64,000 bases of DNA from Helicobacter aurati (GCF_003364265.1 NZ_NXLW01000003.1:102703-166702), one strand, 5' to 3'; positions 55,354 to 64,000 are shown, counted from the first letter of the stretch. Numbers and translations: made by a program. The notes: a model not told the origin generated them from the letters alone.

Positions 55354-57201
55354 ATGGGCTCTTTACTTGCTTATTGCTTAGAACATATTCCCAAGGGATA
55401 TTTTTCAACTTACCTTATAGATTCTCTAACGCAAGGACAAGAAGGCGCACTAAAGATTCGGGTTTTTAACATAAAGAAATACAAAACAACACTTTTCATA
55501 GAAGCACAGGCGTTAACGTTTCAAAAACCAATACGCATTGTAATCTTCAACTATCGACCTTATCATCACAAAATATTTTCGGCGGGCAATGAGCTGTTCG
55601 TGCAAGGCTTTATTGAACAAGAAAAAAACGCCTACGGCGATAATCTCACACTCATTAATCCTAAAATCATTACAGAGATTAACACCATAAAAGCAATTTT
55701 CAAAAGACGTGGCATACATCTCGACATCCTGCAAAAACGTATCTGCTGGGAATCGCTGCTCGCAACGCAGATTGGAGAAAAATACGCAAAATACCTCTAT
55801 GAAATATTCCATCCTAGTTTAGAGTTTTTTAAAGCCTATAATGCAATCAAAGCTTTTCCTAGTGAATATATCCAAGCAATAAAATTCACTGAAATTTTTT
55901 CATATATCCAAAAATTACAAAATAAACGTACAAACTTCCCTGCAAAATTCCAATGTCAAGGGGATCTGCAACCCTTCCTTAACAAGCTTCCTTTTCGTCT
56001 CACAAAGGCACAACAGGCGGCCATCAATGATATAGCAAACGATCTTTCTTCCATGAAAGCGACTAAACGTATCATTATGGGAGATGTGGGCTGTGGGAAA
56101 ACAATGGTGATTCTTGCAAGTGTTATGCTTACTTATCCTCAAAAATCTATTCTTATGGTGCCAACTAGTATTCTTGCGCAGCAGATTTACAATGAAGCAA
56201 AAAAGTACTTGCCCGCCTTTATCAAGACTATTTGTATTACTTCAAGGAGCAACGGCAAAAATGATATAGTAGGTGATTTTGTTATTGGCACACAGGCTAT
56301 TCTTTATAGAGGTGGAGATTTTACTAATTTTGCACTTGTAATGACAGATGAGCAACATAGATTCGGAGCAGCTGTACGAATGAAACTAGAGAAAATGTTT
56401 GAATCTAAAGACGGCATAAATATCAAAAAACCACATAATTTACAATTTTCAGCAACGCCTATTCCACGAACAATGGCAATGTTACAAAGCAATATGATAG
56501 ATTTTTCTTTCATTAAGGAATTGCCTTGTAAAAAAGACATTACTACCCGCATCATTGACAAGACTGGATTCTCTTCGCTTATTACACAGATTAAACAAGA
56601 ACTTGCAAACAACAACCAAGTGGCAATTATTTATCCACGTATTGAGGATACAGCAATAGAAACTAACACACAAGATTCTACAAGAAAAAACAATATTCCT
56701 TATATGTCCTTAAAAGATGCGCAAAGTTATTGGGAAAAGCACTTTACATCAGTGTTTAGCACGCACGGTAAAGACAAAGAAAAGGAGGAAATACTGCAAC
56801 GATTTGGGCAAACCAAGGGAGCTATTTTGCTTGCGACAACAATGGTAGAAGTAGGTATCTCCTTGCCACATCTGACTATCATTGTCATTGTAGGAGCAGA
56901 GAGACTAGGGCTAGCTAGCTTGCACCAACTACGCGGCAGAGTAAGCCGCAATGGAACTAAGGGGTATTGCTATCTCTACACTCATCAAGTTTGCAATGAA
57001 CGTCTTATAAAGTTTTCACAAACATTAAGTGGGTTTGATATAGCAGAACTTGATTTGGAGTATCGTAGCGGAGGCGACTTACTCGATGGTATCGCACAAA
57101 GCGGGGATACTTTCACCTATTTTAATATGCTAATCGATAAAGAACTCTTGCAAGAAGCCCAACAAAAACTCGCTAACCAATTGCTCATTTTGAACGACTA
57201 A
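55354..57201 (+). CDS. recG: ATP-dependent DNA helicase RecG
   Basis: Branch-migration helicase that regresses stalled forks and processes Holliday junctions. The 615-residue protein has an N-terminal wedge-like OB region (to about 200) and helicase motifs GDVGCGKTMVIL (I), MTDEQHRFGAAVR (II, DEQH), FSATPIPRTMAML (III), ATTMVEVGISLPH (V) and QLRGRVSRNG (VI). It is shorter than E. coli RecG (about 690), as usual in this group. Start follows TAAGGAGAAGC. Its stop overlaps the convergent dapE by 17 bp. Confidence 0.95.
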   Translation: MGSLLAYCLEHIPKGYFSTYLIDSLTQGQEGALKIRVFNIKKYKTTLFIEAQALTFQKPIRIVIFNYRPYHHKIFSAGNELFVQGFIEQEKNAYGDNLTLINPKIITEINTIKAIFKRRGIHLDILQKRICWESLLATQIGEKYAKYLYEIFHPSLEFFKAYNAIKAFPSEYIQAIKFTEIFSYIQKLQNKRTNFPAKFQCQGDLQPFLNKLPFRLTKAQQAAINDIANDLSSMKATKRIIMGDVGCGKTMVILASVMLTYPQKSILMVPTSILAQQIYNEAKKYLPAFIKTICITSRSNGKNDIVGDFVIGTQAILYRGGDFTNFALVMTDEQHRFGAAVRMKLEKMFESKDGINIKKPHNLQFSATPIPRTMAMLQSNMIDFSFIKELPCKKDITTRIIDKTGFSSLITQIKQELANNNQVAIIYPRIEDTAIETNTQDSTRKNNIPYMSLKDAQSYWEKHFTSVFSTHGKDKEKEEILQRFGQTKGAILLATTMVEVGISLPHLTIIVIVGAERLGLASLHQLRGRVSRNGTKGYCYLYTHQVCNERLIKFSQTLSGFDIAELDLEYRSGGDLLDGIAQSGDTFTYFNMLIDKELLQEAQQKLANQLLILND

Positions 57202-58474
57202 ACAACTCAAAATTACAGAGCACATAACGAAATATCTTCTGTAATCGCTCTATATCCTGCAAACTTACACGTTCATTAATAGCATGGATTCTATCATTGC
57301 AAACGCCAACTTCTGCCACATTCGTACCAAATGCGCTAAAAAACCGCGCATCGCTTGTGCCGCCGCTTGTGCTTCTAGTGATACTTGTCTTGTCTTTTGT
57401 CATTGCAGATTCTTGATAAGATTGCGCAATGTTTGATTCTAAAAACTCCAAAAACAAAGTATCAGTGGTTAAAAAGCTCTGTGCACTTTGCTGTAATTCT
57501 AAAGTATAAGGCAATCCATCAAGAACATGGTCAAGATATTTTTTTAAAGAATCAAGAGTAGTCTGTGTAGAGTTGCGCACATTAAACATAATTCTCACAT
57601 CGCTAGGTGTTACATTAACCGCTTCAATCCCCCCACGAATATCTGTAATAACAAGCTTTGATGGCTCAAATTCCTTGCTGCCATTATCCAAATTTACTCC
57701 AGCCAATCTACCCAATCTCTCCCCCAAAAGTTCAACAGGATTAATACATTTGCTAGGATAGGCGACATGCCCCTGTTTGCCCGTTATATGAATCTTGCCG
57801 TTAATAGAACCTCGTCTGCCAATTTTAATAACATCTCCTGCAATATTATTACTTGTTGGTTCTGCAACAACACAATGCGTAGGTATAAAATTGCATTGCT
57901 TCAGAAACTCCAACACATATTTTGTACCGTAGAGAGCTTCCCCTTCTTCATCGCTTGTTAGTAAAACCGAAAGGATAAAATCCTGTTCAAGCCCCATAGC
58001 AAGATATTCTCTTATCGCATGAATAAAGCAAGCAATGCCGCTTTTCATATCTTGTGCCCCTCTACCATACAAATACCCGTCTTGCAGAGTGGGAGTAAAA
58101 GGGTGAAATTTCCATTGCTTTGAATCCAAAGGAGACTCTATATCACTAGATTGATTGCCCGCCTTACCTTGATAATCTTGTTCCCATACACCGCCCGGCG
58201 GAACAACATCGATATGCCCAGCAAAGCACAAATGTAAAACATTGGCAAACCTGTTAGAGTGCGCTTTTGTAGTATTGCTTGGAGACGTAGATTCTATATG
58301 TTTAGGCATTTTATACAAAAAAAGATTCCGCACTCCGCCTTTATCCATCCGCAACAAATGAAAATCCGGTAGCAAACTCTGTATATATTCATAAATGCCC
58401 GATTCTAACGGGGTAATAGTGGGATAAGCAATAAGCTTTTTTGTAATATCTAGTACGCTTGGCAACGAAGTCAT
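57185..58474 (-). CDS. dapE: Succinyl-diaminopimelate desuccinylase
   Basis: Zn-dependent M20 hydrolase that releases succinate from N-succinyl-LL-diaminopimelate. The 429-residue protein from the ATG at 58474 (AAGGA site) begins TSLPSVLDITKKLIAYPT; the frame is open for 72 more codons upstream but without a ribosome binding site or family similarity. Metal ligands appear in LCFAGHIDVVPPGG, GRGAQDMKSG, LTSDEEGEALYG and VVAEPT, and in GGTSDARFFSAFG near the end. Ser/Gln-rich inserts make it about 40 residues longer than many relatives. Confidence 0.93.
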   Translation of the reverse strand: MTSLPSVLDITKKLIAYPTITPLESGIYEYIQSLLPDFHLLRMDKGGVRNLFLYKMPKHIESTSPSNTTKAHSNRFANVLHLCFAGHIDVVPPGGVWEQDYQGKAGNQSSDIESPLDSKQWKFHPFTPTLQDGYLYGRGAQDMKSGIACFIHAIREYLAMGLEQDFILSVLLTSDEEGEALYGTKYVLEFLKQCNFIPTHCVVAEPTSNNIAGDVIKIGRRGSINGKIHITGKQGHVAYPSKCINPVELLGERLGRLAGVNLDNGSKEFEPSKLVITDIRGGIEAVNVTPSDVRIMFNVRNSTQTTLDSLKKYLDHVLDGLPYTLELQQSAQSFLTTDTLFLEFLESNIAQSYQESAMTKDKTSITRSTSGGTSDARFFSAFGTNVAEVGVCNDRIHAINERVSLQDIERLQKIFRYVLCNFELFSRSK

Positions 58475-58610
58475 AAATATCCTTAAAAATTTAAAGTATA
58501 ACATACAATTCAGTATACTCAAATCCAGCCACTGCGGTACATATAAGCTTCTTGACGATAAGCTGTTATAATTCTTACACAATAATAAAGCCGTAATGAA
58601 AGGAATGATT

Positions 58611-59372
58611 TTGAAGCTTATCTCGTGGAATGTTAACGGTTTGCGAGCCTGTATGAATAAAGGATTTATGGATTTTTTTACAGCTATCAATGCAGATATT
58701 TTTTGTATTCAAGAATCCAAAATGCAAAAAGAACAAAGCAATTTTAATTTTACAGGTTACTATGAATTTTGGAATAGCGCAGAGAAAAAAGGCTATTCTG
58801 GTACAATCATCCTCACTAAAGAGCAGCCTTTAAGTGTCAAAAATGATATGAATATCCCTCATCATGACAGAGAGGGGAGAATTATTGCGGCTGAATATCC
58901 TGATTTTTATCTCGTAAATGTTTATACGCCTAATTCTAAAAGAGAACTTGAAAGATTAGAATACAGACAGGAATGGGAAGATGATTTCCGTGCATTTCTC
59001 AAGAATCTTGAAAAACATAAGCCCGTTATTGTCTGTGGAGACTTAAATGTTGCCCACCAAGAAATCGATTTAAAAAATCCAAAGACAAATCGCAGAAATG
59101 CTGGCTTCACTGATGAAGAACGTGAAAAAATGACTAAACTTTTAGAATCTGGGTTTATTGATTCTTATCGGTATTTTTACCCCAACAAAGAAGGGGCTTA
59201 CACTTGGTGGAGCTATATGGGCAAAGCAAGGGCGAATAACACGGGTTGGAGAATTGATTACTTTCTTCTCTCGAAATGCTTGCAAGATACATTAAAAAAC
59301 GCGTTTATTTACCCCGAGATTATGGGTAGCGATCATTGTCCAGTGGGAATCGAGCTAGCATTGCAAATCTAA
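58611..59372 (+). CDS. xth: Exodeoxyribonuclease III
   Basis: AP endonuclease/3'-5' exonuclease of base-excision repair. The 253-residue product shows LISWNVNGLRACMNKGF, IFCIQESKMQ, YSGTIIL, VVNVYTPNS-like LVNVYTPNSKRELERLEYR, CGDLNVAHQEIDLKNPKTN, GWRIDYFLLS and MGSDHCPVGIE, the complete Mg-dependent EEP set. The start is a TTG at 58611, six bases after AAAGGA, giving the family-typical MKLISWNVNG; the ATGs at 58596 and 58605 are too close to the site. Divergent from dapE. Confidence 0.94.
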   Translation: MKLISWNVNGLRACMNKGFMDFFTAINADIFCIQESKMQKEQSNFNFTGYYEFWNSAEKKGYSGTIILTKEQPLSVKNDMNIPHHDREGRIIAAEYPDFYLVNVYTPNSKRELERLEYRQEWEDDFRAFLKNLEKHKPVIVCGDLNVAHQEIDLKNPKTNRRNAGFTDEEREKMTKLLESGFIDSYRYFYPNKEGAYTWWSYMGKARANNTGWRIDYFLLSKCLQDTLKNAFIYPEIMGSDHCPVGIELALQI

Positions 59373-59384
59373 CAAAGGATGTTT

Positions 59385-61262
59385 ATGGATGATATTATCT
59401 CTTTCCTACAAGCACACAATGAACTAAAAGTGATTGATGTGCCATTAGATATTGAGCTAGAAATTCCTCATTTAGCGTATCTTGAAGTCAAGAAACAAGA
59501 TTCTAAAGCACTCCTTTTTACAAAGCCAATTCACAAAAGCCCGCAAGGCACTTCGACTTTTGCTATGCCAGTACTTATGAATGTTTTTGGTTCTTTCAAG
59601 AGGCTACAACTTATTGCTACGCAATATAATAGCAATCGCAATTTCACTGATATAGAATCTATTGCCACAGAAATCAAATCTCTGCTTGATCCTACCTTAC
59701 CCAAAGGCATAAAAAAGCTCTTTGCAAAATTACGAGATATATATCGCATGCGGCATATATTCCCGAAAAATTATAAAGGCAACGCGCCCTGTCAAGAAAT
59801 TATTATGCAAGGAGATTCTATTGACTTATTTTCTTTGCCTATTCTCAAGACATGGGAAGAAGATGGCGGACGTTTCATTACTATGGGGCAGGTATATACG
59901 CAAAGCCTAGAAACAGAGGATTCTCAATCACACACAAGCAAAACTCCAGCGAATAACATAGGCATGTATCGTTTGCAAGTGCATAGTCAAAAAACATTGC
60001 TTTTGCATTGGCAGATTCATAAAGACGGAGCGCACTTTTTCCACGAATATAAAAAGGCAAATAAAAGAATGCCTGTTAGTGTTGCTATTGGTGGCGACCC
60101 TCTTTATATTTGGTGCGGACAAGCACCTATGCCGCCTAGAATGTTTGAATTAATGCTTTACGGGCTCATTCGTGGCAAAAACGTACAGCTTGCGCAATGT
60201 ATTAGCAATTCCTTACGCATTCCGTATGATTGTGATATAGTTATTGAGGGGTTTGTTGATACCAATGAATTCGCTCCGGAAGGAAAATTTGGCGATCATA
60301 CAGGATTTTACACTCCTATCGAGGATTATCCCGTTATGCAGGTAACCGCTATTACCATGCGCAAAAAGGCTATTTTTACCGCTACGGTTGTAGGAAAACC
60401 GCCGCTAGAAGACAAATATATGGGATTCATGACAGAGAGATTGTTTTTGCCATTGCTACAAACAAGCGTTCATGGTTTATTGGACTATTCTATGCCAGAA
60501 AATGGTGTTTTTCACAACTTGATACTTGCAAAAATAACAACAAATTACCCCGCTCAAAGTCTGCAAATTATGCACAACTTCTTTGGATTAGGGCAATTAA
60601 GCTTCGTAAAACATGCGATTTTTCTAGACTCACACGCTCCTAGCTTGCACGCTGATTATAGGATTCTGTGTGATTATATTTTAGAACGTATCAGTGTCAA
60701 GCGGCTCGTTATTACAACAGGGATTTGCGATGCACTAGACCATGCTAGCGAAGAGTTTGGTGTCAGTGGTAAGCTAGCCATTGATGCAACAGGAGAATCT
60801 GTGGATTTCTCTTTTACACCTATAGATTCAAAAACATTGCTCGAAAAAATGCAATCTATTGCTAGCGAAATAGAATCTTTGCATATCTATCCGCATAAAA
60901 ACCCTATTATTATTTGCCGTATTACAAAAAGAGAGAATCCTATATTTTTTTATGCGCAAAGATTCTATGAAAAGCTAAAACAATATGCGAGTTTTTTTGT
61001 CTTTATAGATTCTGATGAAGACTTGCAGAATTACTATTTACTTATTTGGCGCATTGTCAATTCCATTGATATTGCACGTGATTTACGAATTATAGAATCC
61101 TGTGCTTTCTTAGATGCAACAAGTAAGGGGGCACTAGAAAACTACACAAGAGAATGGCCAAAAGACACGTTGTGCACAGAAGCTGTTATAGAATCTCTGC
61201 AACAAAAAGGGCTTTTAGAAGGAATAGATTCTGCATTTATCAAGCAATTTGGGATTCTATAA
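59385..61262 (+). CDS. UbiD-family decarboxylase
   Basis: Prenylated-FMN-dependent decarboxylase of the UbiD family, 625 residues. Motifs: IITMGQVYTQ-type FITMGQVYTQ (about 165), NNIGMYRLQV, HFFHEYKKANKRMPVSVAIGGDP, ECSx-like GFVDTNEFAPEGKFGDHTGFYTP with the catalytic ERE-type acid, and GICDALDHASEEFG. Helicobacter make menaquinone by the futalosine route, in which a UbiD homologue removes the naphthoate carboxyl group, so that role is likely but inferred. ATG at 59385 follows AAAGGATG. It lies 12 bp after xth. Confidence 0.9.
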   Translation: MDDIISFLQAHNELKVIDVPLDIELEIPHLAYLEVKKQDSKALLFTKPIHKSPQGTSTFAMPVLMNVFGSFKRLQLIATQYNSNRNFTDIESIATEIKSLLDPTLPKGIKKLFAKLRDIYRMRHIFPKNYKGNAPCQEIIMQGDSIDLFSLPILKTWEEDGGRFITMGQVYTQSLETEDSQSHTSKTPANNIGMYRLQVHSQKTLLLHWQIHKDGAHFFHEYKKANKRMPVSVAIGGDPLYIWCGQAPMPPRMFELMLYGLIRGKNVQLAQCISNSLRIPYDCDIVIEGFVDTNEFAPEGKFGDHTGFYTPIEDYPVMQVTAITMRKKAIFTATVVGKPPLEDKYMGFMTERLFLPLLQTSVHGLLDYSMPENGVFHNLILAKITTNYPAQSLQIMHNFFGLGQLSFVKHAIFLDSHAPSLHADYRILCDYILERISVKRLVITTGICDALDHASEEFGVSGKLAIDATGESVDFSFTPIDSKTLLEKMQSIASEIESLHIYPHKNPIIICRITKRENPIFFYAQRFYEKLKQYASFFVFIDSDEDLQNYYLLIWRIVNSIDIARDLRIIESCAFLDATSKGALENYTREWPKDTLCTEAVIESLQQKGLLEGIDSAFIKQFGIL

Positions 61263-61370
61263 TCATTATCCTCTTACAAAATTCTATAACACCATAATTC
61301 ATGTGGGAATCTGACACAACTTTGCATACAGATTCATAAAACAATCCAAGCTATAAGCAACGGCTGCTTT

Positions 61371-61390
61371 GATAATAACTTATCATTATT
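61371..61390 (+). promoter_or_regulatory. Fur-box-like sequence before the lipoprotein gene
   Basis: GATAATAACTTATCATTATT aligns with the classical Fur box GATAATGATAATCATTATC with one inserted base and few mismatches, and contains the dyad GATAA-N4-TTATC. It lies 85 bp before the ATG at 61475. The rest of the 61263-61474 gap holds no gene. Regulation by Fur is speculative. Confidence 0.4.
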
Positions 61391-61474
61391 AGTTCATAAG
61401 AAATTTTACTGTCTTGATTTATTATTCTTTTTCTTATAGCATAGATTCCAATAGACTTAAGATAAGGATAATAT

Positions 61475-61918
61475 ATGCAAAAATGTATTTTTTATCTATC
61501 TGTTTGTATTGAGGCAATATTAGCAAGTGGATGCATTGCCTTCCACGACCCTCAGACTACTTTACTGCAAGAAGCACAACATATAGTTATCGTTTATGAA
61601 AAACCAGACAACTGTAAAATGCTTGGAGAAGTAGATGGCTTCAAGAAAAATACTTGGGGCGGTCTGGATCTCAAACAAATCAAAGATTCTGCAAAAAACG
61701 ATATGAAGAATAATGCTTCTGCAATGGGTGCTGACACTATCTTTGTAGTCAGTGAGGATAAGCTAACAAGCTCAAACGAGGTGATATCGGGAAAGAAGAA
61801 TACTAATGATTCTATCTTTGGTAGTAGGACTAGAGAAGAAATTGTGAAAGAGATTCATATACAAGGAACAGCCTATAAATGCAAAATGGATAACAATGAC
61901 TTTCGTCATAAAGAATGA
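61475..61918 (+). CDS. DUF4156-like lipoprotein
   Basis: Predicted outer-membrane or inner-membrane lipoprotein of 147 residues. LSVCIEAILASGC provides a lipobox with Cys20. The mature domain matches the DUF4156/RcsF-like pattern: NCKMLGEVDGFKKNTWGGLD, AKNDMKNNASAMGADTIFVVS and GTAYKCK, i.e. two conserved Cys (about 49 and 139) and a Gly-Ala-Asp loop. ATG follows AAGGATAAT. Its end overlaps the convergent rseP gene by 13 bp. Function unknown; a role in envelope stress sensing has been suggested for related folds. Confidence 0.8.
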   Translation: MQKCIFYLSVCIEAILASGCIAFHDPQTTLLQEAQHIVIVYEKPDNCKMLGEVDGFKKNTWGGLDLKQIKDSAKNDMKNNASAMGADTIFVVSEDKLTSSNEVISGKKNTNDSIFGSRTREEIVKEIHIQGTAYKCKMDNNDFRHKE

Positions 61919-63042
61919 CTAAATAAACGTTCTATATCATTATAGATTCCTATCCCCATAATGGTTATGATTAAAGCTATCCCGATAACGACTAACACTT
62001 TAGCAACTTCTGGATTAACTTGTCTGCCCGTAAGCCATTCACAACAAACATACACAATCTGCCCTCCATCAAGTAGCGGCAAAGGCAATAAATTAATAAT
62101 ACCCAGATTGATGGAAATAAACGCAATAACCCAAAGAAAGACGAGGAAATCCGCATTCAATGCCTTTAGGCTCACTTCGGTGATTCCAATTACGCTACTA
62201 ACCGCATTCAATCCAATAGCACCAATAAACAAATCTTTTAACCCTCGATACAATACCAATGCTGTGTCTAATGTTTGCTTAGCAGAATGTACAAGGGAAT
62301 CTTGCAAAGAAACAGGTTGCATTTCTTGTAATGGGGATACGCCTAATATCAATCGGTTATCAGAGCTATGCCTAAGTGGAACTTCTAATTCAAGGATTGC
62401 CGATTCCTTATCTTGACTCGCGCCCTGTCGTGAAACAACAACTAACGCGGTAGCATTGACGGTGGTATTTGATAAAACAGAATCTTTTTGAGTATCTAAA
62501 AGTGCAGGAGATTCTGTCGGATTAAGCGATTTAGAAATCTCCTCGAAAGAATGTATCGTTTGTCCATTAATGCTAAGAATCTTGTCGTTTGTTTGTAACA
62601 TTTTAGAAGCAGGGAAATGCGAATCTATCTTGCCTACAATCGGTTCTTTGCTATAACTTGGCACGCCCTGCAGGAATATATACACATACAGCAAAAAAGC
62701 AAGCAACACATTAAATAAAGGTCCAGCAAAAAGAATAAGGACTCTTTGGAATGGATGCTTTGCAAAGAGAGAGTAAGAATCTTGCTTGCAGGCTATTTGA
62801 TTATCTTGCATGTTTCCAGCATTAGTAGAAACAACCTCGCCTTGTAATTTAACATATCCACCAAGAGGAATAAATGAGAGGCAATATTGCGTCTCTCGAT
62901 GTCGATACGCAAAAAGCTTTGGACCAAAACCGATGCTAAAAACCTCCACTCGCACACCAAAAATCTTCGCAAAAAGAAAATGTCCTAATTCGTGAAAAAA
63001 CACAACAAAAGAAAGGGCAAGCAGGGAAAAAAGAAGATTCAT
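61906..63042 (-). CDS. rseP: Site-2 protease RseP
   Basis: Intramembrane zinc metalloprotease (RIP) that cleaves transmembrane segments, classically the anti-sigma factor RseA and signal-peptide remnants. The 378-residue protein starts NLLFSLLALSFVVFFHELGHFLFAK with the HExxH motif at about residues 18-22, carries SIGFGPKLFAYRHRETQYCLSFIPLGGYVKL, one PDZ domain (about 130-225) and the C-terminal NLLPLPLLDGGQIVYV with the third zinc ligand Asp. The ATG at 63042 overlaps the pgsA stop (TGATG), so the two are coupled. Confidence 0.94.
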   Translation of the reverse strand: MNLLFSLLALSFVVFFHELGHFLFAKIFGVRVEVFSIGFGPKLFAYRHRETQYCLSFIPLGGYVKLQGEVVSTNAGNMQDNQIACKQDSYSLFAKHPFQRVLILFAGPLFNVLLAFLLYVYIFLQGVPSYSKEPIVGKIDSHFPASKMLQTNDKILSINGQTIHSFEEISKSLNPTESPALLDTQKDSVLSNTTVNATALVVVSRQGASQDKESAILELEVPLRHSSDNRLILGVSPLQEMQPVSLQDSLVHSAKQTLDTALVLYRGLKDLFIGAIGLNAVSSVIGITEVSLKALNADFLVFLWVIAFISINLGIINLLPLPLLDGGQIVYVCCEWLTGRQVNPEVAKVLVVIGIALIITIMGIGIYNDIERLFSHSL

Positions 63043-63584
63043 CAAACAATGGCTTTGTAGTATTTAATCGTGTAATCTAATCCAGAATACACCGTAACAA
63101 AAACAGCAATCCATAAAAATAATTCACCGCCAGGGAAAAAATTCGCCAACAAAAAGGCAATAGCTAGAATCTGAAAGCCTGTCTTATATTTGCCTAATGC
63201 ACTCGCCGCAACATTTTGTTGAAAATTTGCAGCAACAACACGTAGTCCTGTGATATAAAATTCACGTGAGAGGATAATAAAAACAGCCCAAGCATTCGCC
63301 CGCTCAAGCAACAAGAGCCCCACAAAAGCACTAAGCATTAACATCTTATCAGCCAAAGGGTCAAAAACTTCTCCAAAAGTACTCCCTAAATTAAATTGAC
63401 GAGCAATATACCCATCAAAAAAGTCTGTAATCGAAGCCACACAAAAAATCAAACACGCAAAATAATCTCGCCATGCAATATGTACATAATGAGGTACAAG
63501 AGATTCCCAATGTAAGAGAATCACGAGTAGTAAAATTGCTAATATTATTCGCGAGATTGTAAGGATATTGGGAATATTTTTCAT
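63042..63584 (-). CDS. pgsA: CDP-diacylglycerol--glycerol-3-phosphate 3-phosphatidyltransferase
   Basis: Membrane enzyme that makes phosphatidylglycerol phosphate, the precursor of phosphatidylglycerol and cardiolipin. The 180-residue protein has NIPNILTISRIILAILLLV at the start and the CDP-alcohol phosphotransferase signature DFFDGYIARQF...FGEVFDPLADKML (about residues 57-85), plus four hydrophobic segments. Start follows AAGGACAATGTT. It overlaps rseP by one base and lies 263 bp from the divergent flagellin gene. Confidence 0.95.
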   Translation of the reverse strand: MKNIPNILTISRIILAILLLVILLHWESLVPHYVHIAWRDYFACLIFCVASITDFFDGYIARQFNLGSTFGEVFDPLADKMLMLSAFVGLLLLERANAWAVFIILSREFYITGLRVVAANFQQNVAASALGKYKTGFQILAIAFLLANFFPGGELFLWIAVFVTVYSGLDYTIKYYKAIV

Positions 63585-63758
63585 AACATTGTCCTTAATG
63601 CTAGCCCAAAAAAGTACTATTTAGAATCTTAAACTCCATAAAATCTCATTATAACAAAAAGAGTGGTACATTCGGGCTTTTATCTAGCGAATTTAAAGCA
63701 CTGCCAATTTCTCTGTACTTATAAAGCAATTAAATTATAGAACAACATATAAAAAATT

Positions 63759-63784
63759 TAAAAAAAACAAAAAATTGCCGATAT
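63759..63784 (+). promoter_or_regulatory. Sigma28 promoter of the flagellin gene
   Basis: TAAA at 63759-63762, 14 bases, then GCCGATAT at 63777-63784 match the flagellar sigma28 consensus TAAA-N15-GCCGATAA closely. Transcription should start near 63790. A small hairpin CAAGCA-AGGA-TGCTTG (63793-63808) lies at the start of the leader, before the AAGGAG site at about 63837. The sigma factor FliA is encoded at 52065-52787. Confidence 0.85.
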
Positions 63785-63847
63785 AAAGCTAACAAGCAAG
63801 GATGCTTGGGATATTTTATATCAAAATATAATCACAAGGAGTGACAG

Positions 63848-64000
63848 ATGGCTTTTCAAGTCAATACCAACCTTAATGCGTTAAATGCGCATGTACAGAA
63901 TGTCGTTACTCAAAGAAATCTTAAAGATTCTTTGGAAAAGTTAAGTTCAGGTTTGAGAATCAACAAGGCAGCTGATGATGCTTCAGGTATGATTATTGCA
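63848..64000 (+). CDS. flaA: Flagellin, first 51 codons (partial)
   Basis: N-terminus of a flagellin: [38 protein letters not shown] and GMIIA, the conserved D0/D1 helix that packs the filament core and binds TLR5-type receptors in other genera (Helicobacter flagellins evade this). The frame is open to the window edge. The sigma28 promoter points to FlaA, the major flagellin, rather than sigma54-dependent FlaB, which is why flaA is suggested. Confidence 0.93.
   Translation, partial: MAFQVNTNLNALNAHVQNVVTQRNLKDSLEKLSSGLRINKAADDASGMIIA

Noticed and set aside
61961..62416. 151-codon plus-strand frame opposite rseP
   Set aside because: Shadow of rseP; the product is Thr/Ile/Pro-rich low complexity without signals.
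1..64000. CRISPR arrays, insertion sequences, rRNA genes
   Set aside because: No regularly spaced repeats, transposase motifs or rRNA signatures were seen when reading through the window.

Overview
The window is a 64 kb stretch of an AT-rich chromosome from a Helicobacter. The gene orders birA-parA-parB, yidC-jag-mnmE and fliY-fliM-fliA-(small gene)-flhG, a single-chain CcsBA cytochrome c assembly protein, and a flagellin start typical of the genus all point there. CheR plus a CheB without receiver domain, riboflavin, ferritin and 3-hydroxybutyrate genes, and a Campylobacter-like chemotaxis set fit an enterohepatic species better than H. pylori, which as far as I know lacks cheR and cheB. The species cannot be named from the sequence alone. 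Almost everything is housekeeping or flagellar/chemotaxis chromosome; no IS element, prophage, CRISPR array or rRNA operon was seen.

Layout. 0-5 kb: mraY (runs off the left edge) diverges from gpmI, birA, parA and parB. 5-11 kb: cheR-cheB, pdxJ, azlC, an outer-membrane protein and panC. 11-16 kb: iron-regulated-looking ferritin, then a likely ketone-body/short-chain-acid block (AtoE-type transporter, GntP-type permease, 3-hydroxybutyrate dehydrogenase) with a strong operator-like dyad before the dehydrogenase. 16-22.6 kb: a Tat-signal-bearing aminotransferase, ribE, azlD, a ThiE/TenI-like protein, two genes I do not recognise, tRNA-Asn, a DUF815-type ATPase and a CAU-anticodon tRNA. 22.8-29.5 kb: a UvrD/Rep-type helicase, a heavily broken pseudogene (25.2-27.0 kb) and a large chemoreceptor.

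30-46.6 kb: ppk2, a CinA-like protein, dut, the membrane-insertion and tRNA-modification run yidD-yidC-jag-mnmE, tyrA, two thioredoxin-like CXXC proteins feeding into ccsBA, dapF, dnaX and a small exported protein. 46.6-55.2 kb: a glycosyltransferase, flgD (with a sigma54-like promoter), a DMT permease, the fliY-fliM-fliA-flhG block and a GT9 glycosyltransferase. 55-64 kb: recG, dapE, xth, a UbiD-family decarboxylase, a DUF4156-like lipoprotein, rseP, pgsA and the first 51 codons of a flagellin behind a sigma28 promoter.

Functional themes: motility and chemotaxis (sigma28 FliA, switch proteins FliM/FliY, FlhG, FlgD, flagellin, CheR/CheB, chemoreceptor); envelope building (MraY, DapE, DapF, PgsA, RseP, YidC/YidD, glycosyltransferases); cofactor synthesis (biotin ligase, PdxJ, PanC, RibE, ThiE-like, UbiD-like). 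The most notable non-routine items are the Tat-targeted aminotransferase with a dyad ending at its ribosome binding site, the operator before the 3-hydroxybutyrate genes, the ferritin promoter covered by a dyad, the decayed accessory gene at 25-27 kb, the truncated CinA, and a marked excess of the word GAATC/GATTC. Gene starts were chosen by ribosome binding site and family N-terminus, so several differ from the longest possible reading frame.
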